Of a stretch of 64,000 bases of DNA, positions 9,086 through 17,863 are shown one piece after another. Each line of letters opens with the position of its first letter. Position 1 is the stretch's first letter. This stretch comes from Microbacteriaceae bacterium (GTDB lineage Bacteria > Actinomycetota > Actinomycetes > Actinomycetales > Microbacteriaceae): NCBI GenBank assembly GCA_009780695.1, contig WQZN01000001.1, positions 186,001 to 250,000 on the forward strand, read 5' to 3'. The notes beneath the pieces were generated by a model. It was given only the letters and a program-made list of their open reading frames with translations. It was not told the DNA's origin and did no database searches. Made by a program: the position numbers and the translations under genes.

Positions 9086-9565
9086 TCAGCGCGCGAGCCT
9101 GAGCTGCAGGATCAGGTCGCGCGGCGGCACGAAGCCGAGGCTGCGATAGAGCGGCGCGCCGTCCTCGGTGGCGGCGAGGCGGACGAGCGTCGCGTCCGTC
9201 TCGTCGCGGAACCACGCGAGCAGCGCCTCGACGCAGGCACGCGCGAGGCCGCGGCCGCGGAACGCGCGCTCGGTGCACACGTTCGCGAGCTCGCCGCGCA
9301 GTCCGCTCGGGCTGCGCGGGCTCGGCGCATGGTCCTCGACCGTGCCGATCGCGCAGCTGACCACGCCCTCGCCGGGCACCTCGGCGACGAACGCGGCGAA
9401 GCCGCGCGGGTCCGCCATGCGGCGCGCGAACCAGGCGGCGGCCGCCTCGCGCAGGCCCGGCACCGAATCGAAGTCGTCGCCCATCTCGGCCACCATGAGC
9501 GCGCGCAGCTCGATGAGGCGGGGGATGTCGGCGAGCCCCGCCCGCCTGGCGACCACGTCGTTCAT
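9086..9565 (-). CDS. GNAT-family N-acetyltransferase
   Basis: NVCTERAFRGRGLARACVEALLAWFRDE...APLYRSLGF. Confidence 0.88.
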   Translation of the reverse strand: MNDVVARRAGLADIPRLIELRALMVAEMGDDFDSVPGLREAAAAWFARRMADPRGFAAFVAEVPGEGVVSCAIGTVEDHAPSPRSPSGLRGELANVCTERAFRGRGLARACVEALLAWFRDETDATLVRLAATEDGAPLYRSLGFVPPRDLILQLRLAR

Positions 9566-10473
9566 CGCACCATCTTCCCGTCCGCCCCGGGCACCGCGGC
9601 CCCCGCCGCGAGCGACGCGAGCAGCCGCAGCTTCTCCGCGGTCTCGCTGCCCTCGTCGGCGTAGTAGACGACGAGCAGCACATCGTCGACGGGCAGCTTG
9701 TCGCGGTGCAGGCGCAGCTCGCCGACGACGGGGTGCGCGACATCCGTCGTGCCGCCGCCGAGCGCCCGCACGTCGTGCCGCGCCCACAGCTCGCGGAAGC
9801 GCCCGCTCGCGACCGACAGCTCGCCGATGAGCTCGAGCACACGCGCGTCGGACACGTCGTCGCCGACCTGCTGGCGGAAGGCCGCGACGAAGCCCGCCGT
9901 CTGCCGGTCCCAGTCGATCTGGAACGCGTGTTCCTCGGGGTCGAGGATGAGCGAGCGCAGCCGGTTCTCACCCGGCCGCAGTCGCGGGTTGAGCGCCCGC
10001 GCGAGCTCGTTCGACGCGAGCACGTCGAAGGTCTTCCCCTCGACGAAGGCCGGCAGCCCGATCGACGCGAGCAGCGCATGCAGGCGGGCGGGGACCCGCT
10101 CGGCCGCGCCGCGGCGAGCGCGCGCCCGCGCCTGCGTGCGGTGTGGCGGCTCGGGGCGCGCGAGCAGCATCAGGTAGTCGAGCTCGACGTCGTCGAGCTG
10201 CAGCACGCGCGCGAGCGCCTCGAGCACCTGCGGCGACGGGTTGTGGTCGCGGCCGCGCTCGAGGCGCAGGTAGTAGTCCGAGCTGATGCCCGCGAGCATC
10301 GCGACCTCTTCGCGGCGCAGGCCCGGAACCCGACGGCGCGGGCCCGAGGGGATGCCGGCCTGCTCCGGCGTCACGAGGCCGCGGCGCGCGCGCAGGTAGG
10401 CGCCCAGGCGGTTCGTCTCGGGGCCGTCCGGCCCGAGGGCCCCGGCGGCATCCTCATCGTCTCGTTCGTCCAT
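9562..10473 (-). CDS. XRE/MmyB-like helix-turn-helix regulator
   Basis: LGAYLRARRGLVTPEQAGIPSGPRRRVPGLRREEVAMLAGISSDYYLRLERGRDHNPSPQVLEALARVLQL followed by MmyB-type ligand domain. Confidence 0.88.
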   Translation of the reverse strand: MDERDDEDAAGALGPDGPETNRLGAYLRARRGLVTPEQAGIPSGPRRRVPGLRREEVAMLAGISSDYYLRLERGRDHNPSPQVLEALARVLQLDDVELDYLMLLARPEPPHRTQARARARRGAAERVPARLHALLASIGLPAFVEGKTFDVLASNELARALNPRLRPGENRLRSLILDPEEHAFQIDWDRQTAGFVAAFRQQVGDDVSDARVLELIGELSVASGRFRELWARHDVRALGGGTTDVAHPVVGELRLHRDKLPVDDVLLVVYYADEGSETAEKLRLLASLAAGAAVPGADGKMVR

Positions 10474-10576
10474 CACGCCCACGGTAGCCCCGGCGGGCCG
10501 CGCGAGCCGGGGCCCTGCCACTACCCGGATCCGCAGGGTTCTGCCTCGCCCGCCGCGACCCGCGCACGCTGAGGCC

Positions 10577-11323
10577 ATGGACATCACCGACCGCACCGTA
10601 TTCATCGTCGGCGGCACCTCGGGCATCGGCCTGGGGCTCGCCCGCCGCTTCGCCGCCGCCGGCAGCACCGTCGTCATCGGCGGGCGCCGCACCGACCCCA
10701 TCGACGGCTTCGAGCTCGTCGAGATCGACGTCACCGACTCCGGCTCGGTCGAGCGCGCCCGCGACGCGGTGCTCGCGCGGCATCCCGGGCTCGACACGGT
10801 CGTCACCATGGCGGGCGTGCTGCTGTTCGAGGACCTGCGCGACCCCGCGCACTTCGCGACCGCGCAGACGACGATCGAGGTCAACGTGCTCGGCACGATC
10901 CGCGTGACGGATGCCTTCACGCCCCACTTCCTGGGCCGCGGCGACGGCGCCTTCGTGACCGTCTCGTCGGGCATCGGCTTCCTGCCGTTCCCGCTCATGG
11001 CGACCTACGGCGCGTCGAAGGCGGCCGTGCACTCGTACTCCGAGTCGCTGCGCAAGCACCTCGAGGGCACCGGCGTCACGGTGCACGAGCTCGTGCCGCC
11101 GGCCGTCGCGACGACCCCCGAGCACGAGGCGCAGAACCCGGCCGCGCTGAAGCTCGCGGACTACCTCGACGAGGTCGTGGGGCTGCTCTCGGCCGACCCG
11201 ACGCCCGACGAGATCCTGGTGCGGGGCGTGCAGATGCACCGCTGGGCCGAGCGGGACGGCACGTACGCCGAGCTGCTCGAGCGCCGCTCGGCCCCGCTCG
11301 CGCAACTGCCGGGGCGGGCGTAG
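10577..11323 (+). CDS. SDR-family oxidoreductase (DltE-like)
   Basis: VFIVGGTSGIGLGLARRFA; YGASKAAVHSYSESLR. Confidence 0.88.
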   Translation: MDITDRTVFIVGGTSGIGLGLARRFAAAGSTVVIGGRRTDPIDGFELVEIDVTDSGSVERARDAVLARHPGLDTVVTMAGVLLFEDLRDPAHFATAQTTIEVNVLGTIRVTDAFTPHFLGRGDGAFVTVSSGIGFLPFPLMATYGASKAAVHSYSESLRKHLEGTGVTVHELVPPAVATTPEHEAQNPAALKLADYLDEVVGLLSADPTPDEILVRGVQMHRWAERDGTYAELLERRSAPLAQLPGRA

Positions 11324-11354
11324 CGGCGGCGGCGCGCCGCACCGCCCGGCCGCC

Positions 11355-11426
11355 TTTCGCGCGGTACGGAGTTCGTCGCGCGTTGCGGAGCCGCCTACCG
11401 CACGGCGAACTCCGCACCGCGCGAAA
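11355..11426. repeat. palindromic repeat family A, copy 3
   Basis: TTTCGCGCGGTACGGAGTTCGTCGCGCG / CGCACGGCGAACTCCGCACCGCGCGAAA, convergent intergenic. Confidence 0.88.
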
Positions 11427-11481
11427 CTTCGACCCCGCGCGGGGCCCCAGCTAGAGCACCCCGCCGTTCGCATCGCGCTGC

Positions 11482-11949
11482 TCAGTAGAGCGGCAGCCGC
11501 CCCACGATGCGGTCGACGCGGTTGCGAGGGCCGACGATGCCGACGGCGCCGTAGGCGATCCGATCGGCGGCCTTCCCCGACATCACACTGAGGTACTCGT
11601 CGTAGACGCGGGTGAGCTGGGCGTCCTCGGGCATGTCGACGGTGTGCAGCTCGGGGGATGCCGCGGCCTTCGCCCGGATCGTGCGCAGCGTCTCGGCCGG
11701 GGCGCGCAGCACGGTGCACCCCGCCCACGGCAGCCCGGGGTGGGCCGAGCCCTCGGCGTCGACCGCGTCGGGGCCGAGCAGCCCTGCGACCGCGCGGCCC
11801 GTGGCCGCGGCCGTGCACACGGCGGCGTTCAGCGCGCGGCCCGGCGGCAGCGCCTCGTCGACCACGACGACCCACTTGAGGCGGGCCGAGCGGGTCGGGG
11901 CGGAGGTGTCGATCTCATCGGGCGCGAAGCCGATTGCGGGGGCATCCAT
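11482..11949 (-). CDS. DUF2000-family protein
   Basis: KWVVVVDEALPPGRALNAAVCTAAATGRAVAGLLGPDAVDAEGSAHPGLPWAGCTVLRA. Confidence 0.7.
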   Translation of the reverse strand: MDAPAIGFAPDEIDTSAPTRSARLKWVVVVDEALPPGRALNAAVCTAAATGRAVAGLLGPDAVDAEGSAHPGLPWAGCTVLRAPAETLRTIRAKAAASPELHTVDMPEDAQLTRVYDEYLSVMSGKAADRIAYGAVGIVGPRNRVDRIVGRLPLY

Positions 11950-12017
11950 GCGCTCAGCAATCCATATCGTCGGGCGCGATTCAAGTGTGCCGGACTTAAT
12001 GCGCCTAGCCTGGCGAT

Positions 12018-12551
12018 ATGGCGAATCTCGATGATGTGGATGCCGCGATCCTGGCCGTCCTGCAGAACAACGCACGGACGAGCAATCGCGACGTCGCGGC
12101 CGCCGCGGGCGTCTCGCCGACCACCGCGCTCGAGCGCACCCGTGGCCTCTACGAGCGCGGCGTCGTCACGGGCGCGCGCCTCGACGTGAGCCTGCCGGCG
12201 ATCGGGCGCGGGGTGCAGGCGCTCATCTCGGTGCGCATCCGGCCGCCGAAGCGCACGGTGCTCGAGGCCTTCCGCGACTGGGTCGCGACGCTGCCCGAGA
12301 CCCTCGGCGTGTTCGTCACGGCAGGCGATCAGGACTTCATCCTGCACGTCGCCGTCGCCGACAACGACGCCCTGTACGCGTTCGTCATCGACACGCTCAC
12401 CACGCGGCCCGAGATCGTGGACGTCCGCACCTCGGTCGTCTACGAGCACCTCAAGCGCGCGGTCGTCGCCCCGACCGCGGTCGCGCCGACCGCGCGACGC
12501 GCGGGTGATCGGGGGGCGCGGCCGCCGACATCCGCCCCGACTCCGCTCTAG
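12018..12551 (+). CDS. Lrp/AsnC-family transcriptional regulator
   Basis: LDDVDAAILAVLQNNARTSNRDVAAAAGVSPTTALERTRGLYERGVVTGARL. Confidence 0.9.
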   Translation: MANLDDVDAAILAVLQNNARTSNRDVAAAAGVSPTTALERTRGLYERGVVTGARLDVSLPAIGRGVQALISVRIRPPKRTVLEAFRDWVATLPETLGVFVTAGDQDFILHVAVADNDALYAFVIDTLTTRPEIVDVRTSVVYEHLKRAVVAPTAVAPTARRAGDRGARPPTSAPTPL

Positions 12552-12560
12552 CCTGGCCGC

Positions 12561-12947
12561 ATGCAGACCGTCGCACTGATCTTCGCGCTCGCCGCCGCGG
12601 CGCTCCACGTCCTGATCTTCGCCATGGAGTCGGTGCTCTGGCGCCGGCCCGCGATCTGGCAGCGCTTCAACGTCGCCGACCAGGCGCAGGCGGATGCCAC
12701 CGCCCAGCTCGCCTACAACCAGGGCTTCTACAACCTGTTCCTCGCGATCGCCGCGGTCGTCGGGCCGATCCTGGTGTGGGCGGGGGCCGACGTCGCGGGC
12801 TGGACCCTCACGATCACCGCGGTCGCCTCGATGGTCGCGGCGGCATGCGTACTCACGACCCTCGGGAAGGAGTTCGTGCGCCCCGCCCTCACCCAGGGTG
12901 TGATCCCGCTCGCGGCGCTCGTGCTCGGCATCCTCGCCATCGCCTGA
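12561..12947 (+). CDS. DUF1304-family membrane protein
   Basis: HVLIFAMESVLWRRPAIWQRFNV...AYNQGFYNLFLAIAA. Confidence 0.8.
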   Translation: MQTVALIFALAAAALHVLIFAMESVLWRRPAIWQRFNVADQAQADATAQLAYNQGFYNLFLAIAAVVGPILVWAGADVAGWTLTITAVASMVAAACVLTTLGKEFVRPALTQGVIPLAALVLGILAIA

Positions 12948-12963
12948 TCGCGCCCCGCGAACC

Positions 12964-13043
12964 CCGTCGGGCACTTTTTCCACTGGCGGGCATACAGAAC
13001 CGCGCCGCCGGCTATGCCCGCCGCTGGAAAAAGTGCCCGACGG
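12964..13043. repeat. palindromic repeat family B, copy 1
   Basis: CCGTCGGGCACTTTTTCCACTGGCGGGCATA ... TATGCCCGCCGCTGGAAAAAGTGCCCGACGG. Confidence 0.92.
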
Positions 13044-13132
13044 CCGCGCGCGTCCAGAAATGCCGAGTTCACCCGCGCGCAACCCGATGCCCAGCTAATC
13101 CGGAGGAATGGCTTCCATTTTGCGCATACTGT

Positions 13133-13157
13133 AATTCGGAGTTCTCCTCTCCGAATT
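13133..13157. promoter_or_regulatory. candidate TetR-type operator upstream of MFS gene
   Basis: AATTCGGAG-TTCTCCT-CTCCGAATT, perfect 9-bp arms, 28 bp before the MFS start; a TetR gene lies directly downstream of the MFS gene. Confidence 0.6.
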
Positions 13158-13184
13158 CAGCACCGCCACACCTCGGGAGCCTTC

Positions 13185-14717
13185 ATGTCAGCCACCGCAA
13201 CCGCGCCCGTGCCGCTCGCCGTCACGGACCCGCACGCCGAGCACCACCACAACCGGCGCTGGGTCATCCTCGTCGTCCTGGCGCTCAGCCAGCTCATGGT
13301 CATCCTCGACTCGACCGTCGTGAACATCGCCCTGCCGACCGCGCAGAAGGCCCTCGCGTTCAGCGACAACGACCGCCAGTGGATCATCACCGGCTACACC
13401 CTCGCGTTCGGCAGCCTACTGCTGTTCGCCGGCCGCCTGGCCGACCTCTTCGGCCGCAAGTGGGCGCTCATCATCGGCCTCGCGGGCTTCGCGGCGGCCT
13501 CCGCGCTCGGCGGCGCGGCCCACTCCTTCGAGATGCTCGTCACGGCGCGCGTCATCCAGGGCGCGTTCGGCGCGATCCTGGCGCCCGCCGTCCTCGCGAT
13601 CCTCACCACGACCTTCGTCGACGGCAAGGAACGCGGCCGCGCCTTCGGCGTCTTCGGCGCGATCGGCGGCGGCGGCGCGGCCCTCGGCCTGCTGCTCGGC
13701 GGCGTGCTCACCGAGTACTTCTCGTGGCGCGCCACCATGTTCGTGAACATCTTCTTCGCGATCCCCGCCCTGATCGGGGCGTTCGTCCTGCTCCGCCACT
13801 CGGCGAGCGCGCACCGCCCGAAGCTCGACCTGCCCGGGGCCGTCACGATCACCGCGGGCCTGTTCGCGCTGGTCTACGGCTTCTCGCTCGCCGACACCGA
13901 CGGCTGGCGGGATGCCAAGACCCTCGGCTTCCTGATCGCCTCCGGCATCCTGCTCATCGCGTTCGTCGTCATCGAGGCCCGCTCGAAGCACGCGCTGCTG
14001 CCCCTGCGCATCCTGCTCGACCGCACCCGCGGCGGCGGCCTCATCGCGATGTTCCTCGCGACCACCGGCATGTTCGGCGTCTTCCTGTTCATGACCTACT
14101 ACCTGCAGGCGAACCTCGGCTACAGCGCGGTCAAGACGGGCGTCGCCTTCCTGCCGCTGCCCGCCGCGATCATCGTGATGGCCGCGATCGTGATGCCGCG
14201 CCTGCAGCGCCGCGTCAGCCCGAAGGTGCTCGTGCCGGCGGGCATGCTGCTCGGCGCGGTCGCGCTCGCGCTGCTGACCCGCATCCAGGTCGTCGGGCAC
14301 TACGCGGCGGACGTGCTGCCCAGCCTGATCCTGCTCGGCTTCGGCATGGGCACCCTGTTCGCGATCGCCATGAGCATCTCGACGCTGCGCCTCACCCAGC
14401 AGGACGCGGGCGTCGGCTCGGCGACCGTCAACACGGTGCAGCAGGTCGGCGGATCGATCGGCACCGCGCTGCTCAACACGATCGCGTCGACCGCGATCAC
14501 GGCCTACATCGCCGACCACATCGCGAGCGCCCACGACAAGGCGAGCCAGCTGGCGATCCAGGCGCAGGGCGCGATCGACGGCTACCACCACGCGTTCTGG
14601 CTGGCCTCGGCGATCTTCGCGGCCGGCGCGATCATCACCGCGATCGTGCTGCGCCCGGGCGTGCCTGAGGAATTCGTCCACGACTCGGGCGAGCAGCCTG
14701 CGATGATTCACGCATAG
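13185..14717 (+). CDS. MFS transporter, DHA2/EmrB-QacA-like
   Basis: SQLMVILDSTVVNIALPTAQKAL; GRLADLFGRKWALIIG; many TM segments. Confidence 0.9.
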   Translation: MSATATAPVPLAVTDPHAEHHHNRRWVILVVLALSQLMVILDSTVVNIALPTAQKALAFSDNDRQWIITGYTLAFGSLLLFAGRLADLFGRKWALIIGLAGFAAASALGGAAHSFEMLVTARVIQGAFGAILAPAVLAILTTTFVDGKERGRAFGVFGAIGGGGAALGLLLGGVLTEYFSWRATMFVNIFFAIPALIGAFVLLRHSASAHRPKLDLPGAVTITAGLFALVYGFSLADTDGWRDAKTLGFLIASGILLIAFVVIEARSKHALLPLRILLDRTRGGGLIAMFLATTGMFGVFLFMTYYLQANLGYSAVKTGVAFLPLPAAIIVMAAIVMPRLQRRVSPKVLVPAGMLLGAVALALLTRIQVVGHYAADVLPSLILLGFGMGTLFAIAMSISTLRLTQQDAGVGSATVNTVQQVGGSIGTALLNTIASTAITAYIADHIASAHDKASQLAIQAQGAIDGYHHAFWLASAIFAAGAIITAIVLRPGVPEEFVHDSGEQPAMIHA

Positions 14718-14756
14718 GCATCGCATCAGAGGCGAAGCGGCCGGGAAGGACCATCT

Positions 14757-15434
14757 GTGAGCACCACTGCGGATGCCGATTCCCGGCCGCTTCGTCGTGA
14801 CGCGGCACGCAACCGCGCGCTGCTGCTCGACGCGGCGCGCGAGGTCTTCGCCGCGCGCGGGCTCGAGGCCACCCTCGACGAGATCGCGCACAAGGCCGGG
14901 GTGGGGGTCGGCACCGCCTACCGCCACTTCGCGAACAAGCAGGATCTCGCGGCCGCGATCTTCAGCGACGACTTCGCCCAGCTCGTCGCGAACGCGCAGT
15001 CCGCGCTCGAGATCGACGACCCGTGGCGGGCGCTCGTCACCTTCGTCGAGGGCACGATCGCGAAGCACGCGCAGGACCGCGGCCTCTACGAGGTCATGAC
15101 CGCGACCGGCTCGCTCGGCGAGCGGCCGGTGCAGGTCGACGGCAAGCTCGAGACGATGCGCGAGGCGCTCGTGGGGCCCGTGAGCGAGCTGGTCGAGCGG
15201 GCGAAGGCCGCGGGCTGCGTGCGAGCGGATGCCGCGCCGTCCGACTTCGCGGCGATCCTGTTCATGATGGGGCCGTGCTACCTGGCATCCGACGCGGTCT
15301 CACGGCCCGTCTGGGAGCGCTACCTGTGGCTGCTCCTCGACGGCCTGCGCGCGACCGATCGCGGGCCGCTGCCGGAGCCGGCGCTCGACATCCCCGAGCT
15401 CGACACCGCCCTGGCCGCGGCGAAGAAGCACTAG
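14757..15434 (+). CDS. TetR-family transcriptional regulator (GTG start)
   Basis: RNRALLLDAAREVFAARGLEATLDEIAHKAGVGVGTAYRHFANKQDLAAAIF. Confidence 0.92.
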   Translation: MSTTADADSRPLRRDAARNRALLLDAAREVFAARGLEATLDEIAHKAGVGVGTAYRHFANKQDLAAAIFSDDFAQLVANAQSALEIDDPWRALVTFVEGTIAKHAQDRGLYEVMTATGSLGERPVQVDGKLETMREALVGPVSELVERAKAAGCVRADAAPSDFAAILFMMGPCYLASDAVSRPVWERYLWLLLDGLRATDRGPLPEPALDIPELDTALAAAKKH

Positions 15435-15535
15435 CCGGGCACTTTTCCACCCGCGGCGCGTCCCGCGTTTCCCGGATGCCTGGCGATAGTCTCGGAACGC
15501 GCCGGACGGCGCATCACGGGTCGGATGGGACGACG

Positions 15536-16759
15536 ATGCGACCGGGAAGCAATATTCCTGCCGTCGGGGGTTACAACCAGGCGGTGACCCTCGACGCGGT
15601 GCGACGCGCCCCCGAGGGCGTCAGTCGCGTCGAGATCGCGCAGGCCACGGGGCTTTCCGCGCAGACCGTCACGAACATCGTGCGGCGGCTGCTCCGTGAA
15701 GGGCTCGTTGCGGAAGCCGGCACGCGGACGGTCGGAGGTGTGGGCAAGCCGCGCACCATCTTGCGCCTCGAGCCGCGCAGCCGGCTCGCGGTCGGCGTGC
15801 ACCTGGACCCCTCCGTGATCACGATCGTGCTGCTGGACCTCGCCGGCGAGGTCGTCTCACACCGCGTGCTGCAGACCTCGGTCCGGGCGAAGGCGCCGCG
15901 GACGCTGGAGCGCATCGCCAGCGGCGTGCAGGCGCTCATCGCGGAAAGCGGCGCCGATCGCAATCAGGTGCTGGGTGTCGGCGTCGCGTCCCCCGGGCCG
16001 ATCGACCTGGGCTCCGGCGTGGTCCTGAACCCGCCGTTGCTGACCGGGTGGCACGACGTCCCCATTCGCGACGAGCTCGCGCGCCTGCTCGACCTGCCGG
16101 TGATCCTCGAGAAGGACGTCACGGCCGCGGCCGTCGCCGAGCTCTGGATGGACACCACGGGCGAGCGCAACGACATGCTCTTCTTCTACTGCGGCACCGG
16201 CATCGGCGGCGGCATCGTCGCGCGGGGCGAGGTGATCCGCGGGTTTTCGAACAACGCCGGGGACATCGGGGCGATCATCGTGGGCGGCAACCCGGACAGG
16301 CCTCGTGGCCGTCGGTGGAGGCTCGGCAACTCGCTGATGCCGAGCCTGATGGTCGCCGAAGCGGCCGCGGCGGGCATCATCCCGGGGGGTCCCGACGGAA
16401 TGACCGCCGCCGAGGTCAGTGCGGCCTACTCGGCCCTGGTCGCCACGGCCGACGACCCGCGCGCCCAGAAGCTCGTCGGGGATGCCGTCACCGACCTCGC
16501 GGAAGGCCTGGTCATCCTCGTGAATCTGCTCGACCTGGACCACGTCGTCTTCGGCGGGCCGTTCTTCGCGCCGCTGCGCGAGATCGTGCTCGAGCGGGTG
16601 CCCGGCCTCGTGATGGGGTCGTCGGTCTACACGCTGCCCCACCCGGTGACCTTCACCGAGTCGGCGATCGGCGAGGATGTCGCGGCGATCGGTGCCGCGT
16701 GCCTTGTGCTCGACGGGCTGCTCTCACCGCGCCCGCAGACGCTGCTGATCGGTTCCTAG
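15536..16759 (+). CDS. ROK-family transcriptional regulator
   Basis: N-terminal HTH GVSRVEIAQATGLSAQTVTNIVRRLLREGLVAEAG; ROK domain GVGVASPGPIDLGSGVVLNPP, FFYCGTGIGGGIV. Confidence 0.88.
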   Translation: MRPGSNIPAVGGYNQAVTLDAVRRAPEGVSRVEIAQATGLSAQTVTNIVRRLLREGLVAEAGTRTVGGVGKPRTILRLEPRSRLAVGVHLDPSVITIVLLDLAGEVVSHRVLQTSVRAKAPRTLERIASGVQALIAESGADRNQVLGVGVASPGPIDLGSGVVLNPPLLTGWHDVPIRDELARLLDLPVILEKDVTAAAVAELWMDTTGERNDMLFFYCGTGIGGGIVARGEVIRGFSNNAGDIGAIIVGGNPDRPRGRRWRLGNSLMPSLMVAEAAAAGIIPGGPDGMTAAEVSAAYSALVATADDPRAQKLVGDAVTDLAEGLVILVNLLDLDHVVFGGPFFAPLREIVLERVPGLVMGSSVYTLPHPVTFTESAIGEDVAAIGAACLVLDGLLSPRPQTLLIGS

Positions 16760-16779
16760 GCGGGTCGCCGCACCGCGGC

Positions 16780-16851
16780 CGGGCACAGAACCGACTGTGG
16801 GGCATACGCGATCCGCGGATCGCGTATGCCCCACAGTAGAAAACCTGCCCG
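16780..16851. repeat. palindromic repeat family B, copy with 44-bp perfect core (16794-16837)
   Basis: ACTGTGGGGCATACGCGATCCG|CGGATCGCGTATGCCCCACAGT flanked by CGGGCA/TGCCCG; convergent intergenic. Confidence 0.93.
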
Positions 16852-16864
16852 AGGGGAGGCCGGC

Positions 16865-17863
16865 TCAGTTCAGCACGTCGAGCACCGGCGCGATGGTCTT
16901 CTCGCGCGCGCCCTCGTAGGCCGCGAGCAGCAGACCGAGCACCTGGATGCCCTCGTCCTCGGTGTGCAACGGCCGGGTTCCGTTCGCGAGGCACTCGGCG
17001 AAGTGCCCGATCTCGGCGGCGAAGGTGTCGACGGGCTCGAAGTCGAAGGACTCCTCGCGGCCGTCGCGCAGTCGGTAGCTCAGGCTCGTGCCGTCGCTCG
17101 TGAGCGAGCCGAGCTCGCCGACCACCGAGAAGCGCTCGGTCGAGCTCGCCGGCTGATACGCCCAGCTCGTCACCATCTGACCGACCACACCGTTGTCGAA
17201 CCGGACGAGCACCTGCGCGCTGTCCTCGCCCTCCATGAACTTCAACCGGTGCGTGGACAGCATCGCCGTGGCCTCGACGGGGCGCGCCCCGGCCAGATGC
17301 AGCAGCAGATAGCTGGGGTGGTAACCGGTGTCGATGAGCTCGCCGCCGCCCGAGGTGGCGGTGTGGGCGCGCCAGCCCATGTTCGCCGGGTCGAAGTCGT
17401 TGTAGAACGAGTCGGTCGTGCGCACCTCGTAGACGGGGCCGATCGTGCCGGCATCCAGCAGCTCCTTGGCCTTCGCGACGGCCGGCATGAAGAGCTGGTT
17501 GTGCGCGCACATGAGCGTGACGCCGGCTTCCGCGACGGCCGCGTTCACGCGCCGCGCCTCGCCCGGCGTCAGGCACAGGGGCTTCTCGCACAGGATGTGC
17601 AGCCCGGCCCGCGCCGCCGCGACGATCGCGTCCGCGTGCAGGTGGTGCGGCAGGCAGATGTCGACGGCATCGAGCTGCTCGGCCGCGATCATCGCGGTGT
17701 AGTCGGTGTACGCCGTCGCGCCGAGCTCGGTCGCGCGCCGCTGCGCGGTCTCCTCGAAGGCGTCCGCTACGGCGACGACGGCGATCTCGCCGGCGTGCGC
17801 CTCATAACCGCGGATGTGGGCGCCGGCGATGCCTCCGCCACCGATCAGTCCGACTTTGATCAT
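16865..17863 (-). CDS. Gfo/Idh/MocA-family oxidoreductase
   Basis: MIKVGLIGGGGIAGAHIRGYEAH; AGLHILCEKPLCLTPGEA. Confidence 0.9.
   Translation of the reverse strand: MIKVGLIGGGGIAGAHIRGYEAHAGEIAVVAVADAFEETAQRRATELGATAYTDYTAMIAAEQLDAVDICLPHHLHADAIVAAARAGLHILCEKPLCLTPGEARRVNAAVAEAGVTLMCAHNQLFMPAVAKAKELLDAGTIGPVYEVRTTDSFYNDFDPANMGWRAHTATSGGGELIDTGYHPSYLLLHLAGARPVEATAMLSTHRLKFMEGEDSAQVLVRFDNGVVGQMVTSWAYQPASSTERFSVVGELGSLTSDGTSLSYRLRDGREESFDFEPVDTFAAEIGHFAECLANGTRPLHTEDEGIQVLGLLLAAYEGAREKTIAPVLDVLN

Noticed and set aside
7610-11426. Insertion-sequence ends or a CRISPR-like array for the family A repeats
   Set aside because: No transposase ORF, no direct repeat/spacer periodicity; copies are isolated single hairpins between genes.
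11962-12021. CCATATCG...CGATATGG inverted arms before the Lrp-family gene
   Set aside because: Short arms about 44 bp apart with one overlapping the start codon; could easily be chance.
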